Shown here in pieces: positions 1-5,225 of a stretch of DNA of 5,225 nt (positions are counted from its first letter, which is position 1; every line of letters starts with the position of its first letter). The notes beneath the pieces are model-generated. The model saw nothing but the letters and a program-made list of their open reading frames with translations, was not told the origin of the DNA and did no database searches. The stretch is from an uncultured Pseudomonadota bacterium (GTDB taxonomy: Bacteria; Pseudomonadota; Gammaproteobacteria; Burkholderiales; SG8-39). The position numbers and the translations under genes are program-made. The stretch covers positions 1 through 5,225 of the forward strand of contig CAIPGJ010000953.1 of the NCBI GenBank assembly GCA_903864555.1, written 5' to 3'.

Positions 1-58
1 CCTGCCTGGTGTGCCGGGCCATCCTGATGGCGGCATCGCTCGCGGCCCGGGGCTGCGG

Positions 59-87
59 TTGACAGGAATGGGTGAACTGAATACCAT
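59..87 (+). promoter_or_regulatory. Candidate sigma70 promoter for the operon
   Basis: A perfect -35 hexamer TTGACA (59-64) is followed, after an ideal 17-bp spacer, by TACCAT (82-87), which matches the -10 consensus at four of six positions including the important A2 and T6. Transcription would begin near 94, leaving a leader of about 237 nt before tcuA. A weaker overlapping alternative uses TTGTAC (87-92) with TATACA (110-115), also 17 bp apart. Either way the promoter overlaps or abuts the repeats at 81-117, which suggests repressor control. The prediction rests on sequence only. Confidence 0.5.
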
Positions 88-117
88 TGTACAGCTTTGG
101 ATACGATTGTATACAAT
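81..117. promoter_or_regulatory. Candidate operator, GntR/FCD-type palindrome plus direct repeat
   Basis: ATTGTATACAAT (106-117) is a perfect 12-bp palindrome containing the TNGTNNNACNA-like core (TTGTATACAA) typical of sites bound by FadR/FCD-subfamily GntR repressors. The 11-bp element ATAC-N-ATTGTA occurs at 81-91 and again at 101-111, exactly 20 bp apart and so on nearly the same face of the helix. The upstream copy overlaps the proposed -10 and the downstream palindrome lies just after the predicted start site, a layout suited to repression. No regulator gene is in the window; assignment to the GntR family is inferred from the site alone. Confidence 0.5.
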
Positions 118-258
118 GCGCATCAAGGTGTGAAGCGGCAATGCCAGTCAGCATTGGCGCGGGGTGACGAAACGGACATCGCCATGCCTGTCGGGCACAT
201 CACCGCCGGAGGCATCCCATCGCCAGCTGTTGCTACCCGTTTTCGTGCCGGCCATCGA

Positions 259-274
259 ACAAGGCAACAAGGCA
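259..274 (+). repeat. Tandem 8-bp duplication in the leader
   Basis: ACAAGGCA is repeated twice with no gap (259-266 and 267-274). The unit carries an AAGG core resembling a ribosome binding site, but no start codon at suitable spacing opens a worthwhile frame. It may simply be a slippage product in the untranslated leader. Confidence 0.6.
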
Positions 275-280
275 GTGTCT

Positions 281-309
281 GCATCGATGCCGGATCCGGA
301 CTGCAGTCC
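281..309. repeat. Three contiguous perfect palindromes before the tcuA RBS
   Basis: GCATCGATGC (281-290), CCGGATCCGG (290-299) and GGACTGCAGTCC (298-309) are perfect palindromes of 10, 10 and 12 bp, overlapping by one and two bases. The last ends 10 nt before the ribosome binding site. As RNA hairpins they would be weak (3-4 bp stems with 4-nt loops), and the second and third share bases 298-299, so their stems would compete. As duplex DNA they could be dimeric protein sites. Their cores are also common restriction sites (ATCGAT, GGATCC, CTGCAG). Function unknown. Confidence 0.6.
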
Positions 310-318
310 AACCTGAAC

Positions 319-324
319 AGAGGA
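319..324 (+). promoter_or_regulatory. Ribosome binding site that fixes the tcuA start
   Basis: AGAGGA lies 6 nt before the ATG at 331 and only 3 nt before the in-frame TTG at 328. The spacing favours ATG 331 as the true start. An ATG at 324 overlaps the site but reads only four codons before a stop, so it is not the start. Confidence 0.7.
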
Positions 325-330
325 TGATTG

Positions 331-1815
331 ATGAGTGATTTTGACGTGATCGTGGTGGGTGGCGGCAATGCCGCCTGTGCGGCCGCCGTGTCGGCGACGG
401 AAAACGGGGCGAAGAAGGTTCTGCTGCTGGAGAAGGCGCCCAAGGGGCAGCGCGGTGGCAACACCCATTTCAGCGGCGCGATCTTCCGCTTTGTCTACAA
501 CCATGTGGACGAACTCGATCGCTTCCTGCCCGGCATCGAGGCGCAATACCCCGGCTTCCACGCCGGTGTGCAGCCCTACGACGAGGCTTCCTTTCGTGGC
601 GACCTGATGGGCGTCACCAACGGCCGCAGCGACCCGGAGCTCTCCAAGATCCTCATCGACCAGTCCTACGACACCATGGTCTGGCTGCAGGAGTCGGGCA
701 AGATGAAGTTCGAGCCGGCCCATTCGGTGATCGGCGTGAAGGACACCCAGGGCAACTACAAGTGGCCCAAGGGCGCGTTCGTGCGCATCGAGCATGAGGG
801 CGTGGCGCTGTCGGCCGTCTGGTTCAAGACTGCCGAGCAGGCGGGCGTGGAAATCCGTTACGACACCTCGGCGCAGAGCCTGACCCAGGATGCCACCGGC
901 CGTGTTTCTGGTGTGGTGGCGCGCGGCCCGGACGGCCTGAAGGCCATCTCCGCCGGCGCCGTGGTGCTGGCCTGCGGCGGCTTCGAGACCAACCCGGCCT
1001 GGCGCCGTCAGTACCTGGGCGATCCCTGGGAGCATGCCAAGGTGCGCGGTTCCAACTTCAACTATGGCGACGGCCTGAAGATGGCGATGGACCTTGGCGC
1101 CATGCCCTGGGGCCATTGGGGCGGCTGCCATGCCACCCCGATCAATGCCGAGGCCCCTGACTACGGCCAGCGCAACCTGACCGACAAGACCAACCGCCTG
1201 TCCTACCCTTATGGCGTGATGATCAACATCGAGGGCAAGCGCTGGCTGGACGAAGGCGAGAACCTGCAGTCCTACACTTATGCCAAGTACGGTGGCTCCA
1301 TCCTCAAGCAGCCGGGCAGCCTGGCCTACCAGATCTTCGACAGCAAGGTGCTGCACCTGCTCGAGCCGCGCTACTCCACCAGCGAGCCGATCAAGTCCGA
1401 CACCCTGGAAGGCCTGGTCCAGCAGCTGAAGGTCAACCACGCCGAGGCGATGAAGTCGATCAACGCCTACAACGCGGCAGCCGGTCATGGCGGCGCCTTC
1501 AATCCGGCGGCGCTGGATGGTGTGCACACCGAAGGCGTCACCCCGGCCAAGACCAACTGGGCGGTCAAGCTGGACACCGCTCCTTACGTGGCCTACCCGG
1601 TCACCGGCGGCATCACCTTCACCTTCGGCGGCCTGAAGATCACCAAGGATGGCCAGGTGGTGGGCAGCGACTGGAAGCCGATGGCGGGCCTCTACACCTG
1701 CGGCGAGATGGTGGGCGGCCTGTTCCACTACAACTACCCGCTGGGCACCGGCCTGATGTCCGGCGCCGTGTTCGGCCGCATTGCCGGTCGCAGCGCGGCC
1801 AAGTCCCTGGGATAA
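331..1815 (+). CDS. tcuA: FAD-dependent tricarballylate dehydrogenase-like flavoprotein (TcuA)
   Basis: This 494-residue cytoplasmic flavoprotein belongs to the fumarate reductase/succinate dehydrogenase FAD-binding family. In Salmonella, TcuA oxidises tricarballylate to cis-aconitate and passes electrons through TcuB. An N-terminal Rossmann motif GxGxxA is seen at residues 10-15, with acidic E34 ending the second strand (VLLLEK). The FAD/substrate segment RGGNTHFSGA spans 41-50, a second FAD strand (VVLACGGFET) 211-220, and the C-terminal FAD motif (GLYTCGEMVGG, then YPLGTGLMSG) 453-478. H267 in GGCHATP probably matches the substrate-binding His of fumarate reductases. The motif YTYAKYG (315-321), which I recall as typical of TcuA, is present. 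Length is normal for the family. There is no signal peptide. It is the first gene of the operon, 93 nt before the PrpF-like gene. The substrate may be another tricarboxylate or dicarboxylate: tcuB is absent from the window, and the loop before YTYAKYG reads ENLQS where I expect an arginine. Confidence 0.88.
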   Translation: MSDFDVIVVGGGNAACAAAVSATENGAKKVLLLEKAPKGQRGGNTHFSGAIFRFVYNHVDELDRFLPGIEAQYPGFHAGVQPYDEASFRGDLMGVTNGRSDPELSKILIDQSYDTMVWLQESGKMKFEPAHSVIGVKDTQGNYKWPKGAFVRIEHEGVALSAVWFKTAEQAGVEIRYDTSAQSLTQDATGRVSGVVARGPDGLKAISAGAVVLACGGFETNPAWRRQYLGDPWEHAKVRGSNFNYGDGLKMAMDLGAMPWGHWGGCHATPINAEAPDYGQRNLTDKTNRLSYPYGVMINIEGKRWLDEGENLQSYTYAKYGGSILKQPGSLAYQIFDSKVLHLLEPRYSTSEPIKSDTLEGLVQQLKVNHAEAMKSINAYNAAAGHGGAFNPAALDGVHTEGVTPAKTNWAVKLDTAPYVAYPVTGGITFTFGGLKITKDGQVVGSDWKPMAGLYTCGEMVGGLFHYNYPLGTGLMSGAVFGRIAGRSAAKSLG

Positions 1816-1852
1816 GCCAAGGGCCCATCCCGGGCATGCAGCAAACGTGACG

Positions 1853-1880
1853 ATGCCGGCCTCCGCAACGGGGCCGGCAT
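1853..1880 (+). terminator. Terminator-like or attenuating hairpin between tcuA and the prpF-like gene
   Basis: ATGCCGGCC (1853-1861) pairs perfectly with GGCCGGCAT (1872-1880). A T·G and a C-G pair (1862-1871, 1863-1870) extend the stem inward to 11 pairs and leave a 6-nt loop. The following bases, TCCATTTTCT (1881-1890), hold only a short interrupted T run, so termination would be partial at best. The hairpin ends 16 nt before the GGAG ribosome binding site of the next gene. It could lower downstream expression relative to tcuA or protect the tcuA message from 3' decay. Confidence 0.45.
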
Positions 1881-1908
1881 TCCATTTTCTGACCGTGGAG
1901 AAATCATC

Positions 1909-3078
1909 GTGAAGCAAAGAAAGATTCCGGCCGCCTTCATCCGCGGTGGCACCAGCAAGGCGATCGTTTTCCACGCCAGGGACCTGCCCGCCGAGCGCGC
2001 CCAGTGGGACGAGATTTTCCTCTCCGCCATCGGTAGCCCCGACCCCTATGTGCGCCAGTTGAATGGCATGGGCGGGGGCGTGTCATCGCTGTCCAAGGTG
2101 TGCGTCATCGGCCCGCCCTCGCGTCCCGATGCCGACATCGACTACACCTTTGCCCAGGTGCAGGTGAAGGAAGCGCGGGTCACCTATGACCTCAACTGCG
2201 GCAACATGTCCTCGGCCATGGGCCCCTTTGCCGTCGACGAAGGCCTGGTGAAGATCAGCGGTCCGGATGCGCTGGTGCGCATCCACAACACCAATACCAA
2301 GAAGGTCATCCACGCGCGCTTTCCCATGGATGAGGGTCTGGCGGCTGTCGACGGCGACCTGGAAATTCCCGGCGTGGCTGGCACCGGCGCAGCGGTGAAG
2401 CTGGAGTTCCGCGAGCCTGGCGGCGCCGGCACCGGCAAGCTGCTGCCCACCGGCAATGTCGTCGACACGCTGGAGGTGCCGGGCATCGGCAGCCTCAAGG
2501 TGTCCATGGTCGATGCGGCCAATGCCTGCGTGTTCTTCACCGCCGCCGACCTCGGCTTGAAGGGCACGGAAATGCCCGACGACATCGATGCTTCGCCCGA
2601 GTTGCTGAAAAAGCTCGACGCCATCCGCACCGCGGCGTCGGTGGCCATGGGCCTGGCCCCGGATGTCGAGGCAGCGAAGAAGAAGTCGGTGCCGCTGATC
2701 GGTTTCGTGTCACCGGCGCAGGACGCCAAACTGCTGACCGGCGAAGCACTCAAGGCCGACAGCGTGGATCTCACCGCACGCATGATGTCCAACGGCCAGC
2801 CGCATCGCGCACTGCCGCTGACCGCCTCGCTGTGCATTGCGGTGGCCTCGCGCCTGGAGGGCTCGCTGGTGCATGCGGCCACGCGCCCCGTGGAGGACCC
2901 GGAAAAGCCCATCCGCATCGCCATGCCCTCGGGCGTGCTGACGGTGGCGGCCACGGTGTTCAAGCGTGACGGCCAATGGCATGCCGAGCAGGGCGCATTG
3001 CTGCGCACCCAGCGCCGCCTGTTCGATGGCAATGTTTACGTGCGCGATACCCGCACGAAGGGCGTTTCCGGAAACTAG
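1909..3078 (+). CDS. PrpF-family double-bond isomerase
   Basis: The 389-residue product belongs to the PrpF family, built of two diaminopimelate-epimerase-like domains. Members include PrpF (2-methylaconitate cis-trans isomerase, which also binds trans-aconitate), GalD (oxalomesaconate tautomerase) and 3-methylitaconate isomerase. The N-terminal hallmark RGGTSKA (12-18) is present. K63 (in SLSKVCV) and C97 (in DLNCGN) are 34 residues apart, the same spacing as the K73 and C107 proposed as catalytic in Shewanella PrpF. The second domain shows DAANACVFF (202-210), QPHRALPLTASLC (297-309) and the C-terminal RTQRRLFDGNVYV (366-378). Length matches the family. The start is GTG, with GGAG at 1897-1900, 8 nt upstream; the N-terminus (KIPAAFIRGGTSK) begins where the family does. 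Next to a TcuA-like enzyme it probably acts on an aconitate-like product. No acnD or prpC is nearby, so a methylcitrate-cycle role is unlikely. The exact substrate is not decided. Confidence 0.88.
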   Translation: MKQRKIPAAFIRGGTSKAIVFHARDLPAERAQWDEIFLSAIGSPDPYVRQLNGMGGGVSSLSKVCVIGPPSRPDADIDYTFAQVQVKEARVTYDLNCGNMSSAMGPFAVDEGLVKISGPDALVRIHNTNTKKVIHARFPMDEGLAAVDGDLEIPGVAGTGAAVKLEFREPGGAGTGKLLPTGNVVDTLEVPGIGSLKVSMVDAANACVFFTAADLGLKGTEMPDDIDASPELLKKLDAIRTAASVAMGLAPDVEAAKKKSVPLIGFVSPAQDAKLLTGEALKADSVDLTARMMSNGQPHRALPLTASLCIAVASRLEGSLVHAATRPVEDPEKPIRIAMPSGVLTVAATVFKRDGQWHAEQGALLRTQRRLFDGNVYVRDTRTKGVSGN

Positions 3079-3135
3079 CCGCAGCACAGCCCGGACGTAC
3101 ACGAACAACATCACAATGACAACAGCGGGGGATAC

Positions 3136-4131
3136 ATGGGTGCAGGCAAGCGATGGGCGGGCGGCGCGGCAGCCGTATTGCTATTCACGGGCATGGTCAC
3201 AACGGCGCTCATGCCTGAGGCCAGGGCCCAGGCCTATCCGTCCAAACCGGCCAGGGTGGTGGTGGGATTCCCGCCAGGTCAGACCACCGACCTGACCGCG
3301 CGCCTGTTTGCCGACAAACTGACCAGCCTGCTCGGGCAGACCTATTTCGTGGAGAATCGCCCGGGCGCCGGGGGCATCATCGCGCATGAAGCGGTGAAGG
3401 TGGCAGCCCCCGATGGCTACACCCTGCTCATCTCCTCCAGCGGACCGCTGGCCATCAATCCGGCCCTGTACAAGAGCCTGCCCTACGACCCGGTCCGCGA
3501 TTTTGCCGGCATCATCCGCATCAATACCTCGCCGCAGTACCTGGTGGTGAATGTCGCCACCCCGGTGAAGAACCTGCAGGAACTGGTCGCCTACGTGAAA
3601 GCCCGGCCGGGACAGACCAACTACGGTTCCGGCGGCAGCGGCACCACCACCCACATCACCACGGAAATGTTCAAGCTGGGGGCCGGCATGGACACCACCC
3701 ATGTGCCCTTCAAGGGCTCCCCGGCCATGATCACCGCGCTGCTGGGCGGTCAGCTGGATTTCTTCTTCGAGCCTGCGCCCACCGTGGTGCCGCTGGCCAA
3801 GGCCGGCAAGGTGAGGGTGATCGCCGTTACCTTCCCCAGGCGCACCGATACCATGCCCGATGTGCCGACCATCGCCGAGCAGGGCTTCCCGGGATTCGAG
3901 GCCACCAGCTGGTCATCGCTGATGGCCCCTGCCGGCACGCCGGTGACCATCGTGCAGACCATCAACAAGGCCATGAATGCGGCCCTGGCCCAGCCTGAGG
4001 TGGCTGCCCGCATCCGTGCCAATGGCTCCATCCCCACCGGTGGCAGCAGCGCCGAGTTCGAGCAGTTCCTGCGGGCCGAACTGTCGCGCTGGGGGGATGC
4101 CGTGAGGGCCTCGGGCGCCAAGGTGGATTAG
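3136..4131 (+). CDS. Bug-family periplasmic receptor (TTT transporter substrate-binding protein) 1
   Basis: This 331-residue exported protein is of the Bug/TctC type, which captures small carboxylates in the periplasm for tripartite tricarboxylate transporters or for signalling. The signal peptide covers about 1-33: n-region MGAGKR, hydrophobic stretch 9-25, and a cleavage site near ARAQA, leaving a mature start YPSKP. Family landmarks follow: ligand loop GFPPGQTTDLTAR (44-56), ENRPGAGG (73-80), AAPDGYTLL (90-98), THVPFKG (188-194), LLGGQLDFF (202-210) and the C-terminal MPDVPTIAEQGFPGFE (240-255). The loop carries GQTTD where the second receptor has the commoner GGGTD, so ligand preference may differ. 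The start is supported by GGGGGA (3127-3132), rather close to the ATG. The gene lies 57 nt after the prpF-like gene with no terminator between. No membrane subunits (TctA/TctB) are in the window. The family is certain; the ligand is unknown. Confidence 0.93.
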   Translation: MGAGKRWAGGAAAVLLFTGMVTTALMPEARAQAYPSKPARVVVGFPPGQTTDLTARLFADKLTSLLGQTYFVENRPGAGGIIAHEAVKVAAPDGYTLLISSSGPLAINPALYKSLPYDPVRDFAGIIRINTSPQYLVVNVATPVKNLQELVAYVKARPGQTNYGSGGSGTTTHITTEMFKLGAGMDTTHVPFKGSPAMITALLGGQLDFFFEPAPTVVPLAKAGKVRVIAVTFPRRTDTMPDVPTIAEQGFPGFEATSWSSLMAPAGTPVTIVQTINKAMNAALAQPEVAARIRANGSIPTGGSSAEFEQFLRAELSRWGDAVRASGAKVD

Positions 4132-4179
4132 CCGCGACACCGTATCATCCGCAAACAGGACATCCAAGGAGGAAATACC

Positions 4180-5145
4180 ATGAAACGCATCATCGCCGTC
4201 ACATTGTTCGCCTCGCTGGGGGCCTCCATGGCCCAGGCCCAGGGCACTTATCCCAACAAGCCGATCCGCTGGATCATTCCCTATGCTGCGGGCGGCGGCA
4301 CTGACGTGGTGGCGCGCCCGCTGGCGCTGAAGCTGGGGGAAGTGCTGGGCCAGTCCATCCTCTTCGACAATCGCGCAGGTGGCGGTGGCCTGATCGCCGG
4401 CGAGGCGGTGGCCAAGGCGGCGCCGGACGGCTATACCTTCCTGGTGGGCTCGAACAACACCCATACCTTTGCCACGCTGCTCTACGACAAGGTGCCCTAT
4501 GACCCGGTCAAGGACTACGCCACCATCACCCATTTCGTGAATGCGCCGAGCGTGCTGACGACCTTTCCCGGCTTCGCTCCGAAGACGATGCAGGAACTGG
4601 TGGCCTATGCCAAGGCCAATCCGGGCAAGGTCAACTGGGCCTCCTCGGGCAATGGCGGCTCCACCCACCTGGCCATCATCCTGGCGGCGCAGCAGGCTGG
4701 CATCAAGGTGACCCACGTCCCCTACAAGGGCGCGGGCCCCTCCACCACCGCAGTGCTGGCCGGTGAGGCCGACCTGCAGTTCGTCAATGTCGGCCCGGTG
4801 GCTTCGCACCTCAAGGCCGGCAAGCTGCGCGCCATCGGTGTGGCTTCGCTGACCCGCCTGCCGGTGCTGCCGGATCTGCCCACCATGCACGAGAGCGGCT
4901 TCCCCGGCTTCCAGGCGGCCACCTACTTCGGCCTGCTGGCGCCAGCGGCCACGCCGCGTCCCATCATCAATCGCATGCATGCGGAACTGGTGAAGATCGT
5001 GCGCTCGCCGGAGTTCACCGAGAAGTTCGCCGAACTGGGCGTGATTCCGGTGGGGAGTTCGCCGGAGCAGTTCGCCGACATGCTGCGCGAGGATGTGGCG
5101 AAGTGGTCGAAGATCGTCAAGGAGCACAACATCAAGCCGGATTGA
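4180..5145 (+). CDS. Bug-family periplasmic receptor (TTT transporter substrate-binding protein) 2
   Basis: This is a second, 321-residue Bug/TctC-type receptor, clearly diverged from its upstream neighbour. The signal peptide is short and clean (MKRIIAVTLF then ASLGASMAQA), with cleavage expected after A20. The mature protein opens with TYPNKPIRWIIPYAAGGGTDVVAR (about 23-46, ligand loop GGGTD at 38-42), then DNRAGGGG (63-70), AAPDGYTFL (80-88), THVPYKG (178-184), VLAGEADLQF (192-201) and LPDLPTMHESGFPGF (230-244). The C-terminus KEHNIKPD is typical of the family. A near-perfect ribosome binding site, AAGGAGGA (4166-4173), sits 7 nt before the ATG, the strongest in the operon, which suggests high expression as expected for a periplasmic receptor. 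The gene begins 48 nt after receptor 1 without an intervening terminator. The ligand is unknown; a di- or tricarboxylate is inferred from the tcuA/prpF-like context. Confidence 0.93.
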   Translation: MKRIIAVTLFASLGASMAQAQGTYPNKPIRWIIPYAAGGGTDVVARPLALKLGEVLGQSILFDNRAGGGGLIAGEAVAKAAPDGYTFLVGSNNTHTFATLLYDKVPYDPVKDYATITHFVNAPSVLTTFPGFAPKTMQELVAYAKANPGKVNWASSGNGGSTHLAIILAAQQAGIKVTHVPYKGAGPSTTAVLAGEADLQFVNVGPVASHLKAGKLRAIGVASLTRLPVLPDLPTMHESGFPGFQAATYFGLLAPAATPRPIINRMHAELVKIVRSPEFTEKFAELGVIPVGSSPEQFADMLREDVAKWSKIVKEHNIKPD

Positions 5146-5157
5146 GCATCGACTTCG

Positions 5158-5178
5158 CCCGGCACACTATCAGCCGGG
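5158..5178 (+). other. Short hairpin after the last gene
   Basis: CCCGGC (5158-5163) pairs perfectly with GCCGGG (5173-5178) around a 9-nt loop. No T run follows, so it is not an independent terminator. It may stabilise the 3' end of the transcript or help the stronger hairpin just downstream. Confidence 0.35.
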
Positions 5179-5186
5179 GATCTGAA

Positions 5187-5215
5187 GGCACGGCGGGCCG
5201 CGGCCCGCTGTTGCC
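5187..5215 (+). terminator. Candidate operon terminator hairpin
   Basis: GGCACGGCGGGC (5187-5198) pairs with GCCCGCTGTTGCC (5203-5215) through 12 pairs with one G·T wobble, one bulged T and a CGCG loop; its centre is a perfect 16-bp palindrome (5193-5208). It begins 42 nt after the stop codon of the last gene. The tail within the window is pyrimidine-rich (CTTCTGCTC, 5217-5225) but has no long T run, and the window ends there. It is a plausible terminator of the four-gene unit, possibly acting in both directions. Confidence 0.45.
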
Positions 5216-5225
5216 GCTTCTGCTC

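Larger units (their letters stand above)
1..330. other. Intergenic region and leader upstream of tcuA
   Basis: I see no convincing gene in this stretch. The first 58 bases are GC-rich; the 7-bp arms CCGGGCC (14-20) and GGCCCGG (44-50) could form a stem enclosing a small inner one (26-29 with 34-37). Bases 78-117 are markedly AT-rich and hold the promoter and operator signals listed separately. Bases 118-330 form a long leader with a 6-bp hairpin (CAATGC 139-144 pairing with GCATTG 151-156, 6-nt loop), a tandem 8-bp duplication and a run of palindromes. A 76-codon open frame at 97-327 has no ribosome binding site and a composition unlike the neighbouring genes, so I do not call it. The 5' end of a divergent gene could lie at the left edge, but too little is visible. 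Confidence 0.6.

Noticed and set aside
1..36. Possible 5' end of a divergent minus-strand gene (ATG at 22 or 36 reading leftward)
   Set aside because: At most 12 codons are visible, the two ATGs are in different frames and neither has a clear ribosome binding site. A divergent regulator would fit the operator, but the sequence shown does not prove it.
3..62. Possible C-terminal tail of an upstream plus-strand gene (open from 3 to the TGA at 60-62)
   Set aside because: Nineteen codons are too few to judge and show no recognisable motif. The stop overlaps the proposed -35 element.
97..327. Small open frame in the leader (76 codons)
   Set aside because: It starts inside the operator region without a ribosome binding site, its composition differs from the neighbouring genes, and the palindromes at 281-309 lie within it. 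It ends 3 nt before the tcuA start, so a leader peptide cannot be fully excluded.
148..1974. Very long open frame (608 codons) on the minus strand opposite tcuA
   Set aside because: It lies antisense to a well-recognised flavoprotein. Its product is low-complexity (rich in G, A, V, H, L, R) with no family motifs, as expected from the mirror of a GC-rich gene with strong third-position bias.
2966..3295. Plus-strand open frame spanning the prpF-like/receptor 1 junction
   Set aside because: It overlaps the end of one solid gene and the signal-peptide region of another in a different frame, and its product has no family features.
3913..5127. Long open frame (404 codons) on the minus strand opposite the receptors
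   Set aside because: It overlaps both Bug genes antisense, its product is rich in H, R, G and L without domain motifs, and no ribosome binding site supports it. Same codon-bias shadow effect.

Overview
The window looks like a catabolic or uptake gene cluster from a GC-rich betaproteobacterium, most likely of the order Burkholderiales (Bordetella/Achromobacter/Cupriavidus-like). The basis is the high G+C, the codon choice, and above all two consecutive Bug-type periplasmic receptors, a family hugely expanded in that order. The genus cannot be fixed from the sequence alone.

Layout: positions 1-330 are non-coding as far as I can see. They hold an AT-rich regulatory island (about 59-117) with a good sigma70-type promoter and a perfect 12-bp palindrome of the kind bound by GntR/FCD repressors. 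A leader of roughly 230 nt follows; it ends in three back-to-back perfect palindromes just before the first ribosome binding site. Four genes then run in the same direction: an FAD-dependent tricarballylate dehydrogenase-like flavoprotein (tcuA, 331-1815), a PrpF-family isomerase (1909-3078), and two different Bug/tripartite tricarboxylate transporter (TTT) receptors (3136-4131 and 4180-5145). The gaps are 93, 57 and 48 nt, consistent with one operon. A terminator-like hairpin sits in the first gap, and two hairpins follow the last gene.

How the genes may work together (inference): the receptors capture a di- or tricarboxylate in the periplasm. The TcuA-like enzyme introduces a C=C bond (tricarballylate to cis-aconitate in the characterised Salmonella system). 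The PrpF-like protein, whose family shifts or isomerises double bonds in 2-methylaconitate, trans-aconitate, oxalomesaconate and related acids, reshapes the unsaturated product. The electron-transfer partner TcuB, the transporter TcuC, the TTT membrane subunits TctA/TctB and a regulator are all absent from the window, so the cluster either depends on genes outside it or runs a variant route.

I found no RNA gene, mobile element or CRISPR array. The most unusual signals are the palindromes in the promoter and leader, the tcuA + prpF-like pairing without tcuB, and a possible active-site loop substitution in the flavoprotein.
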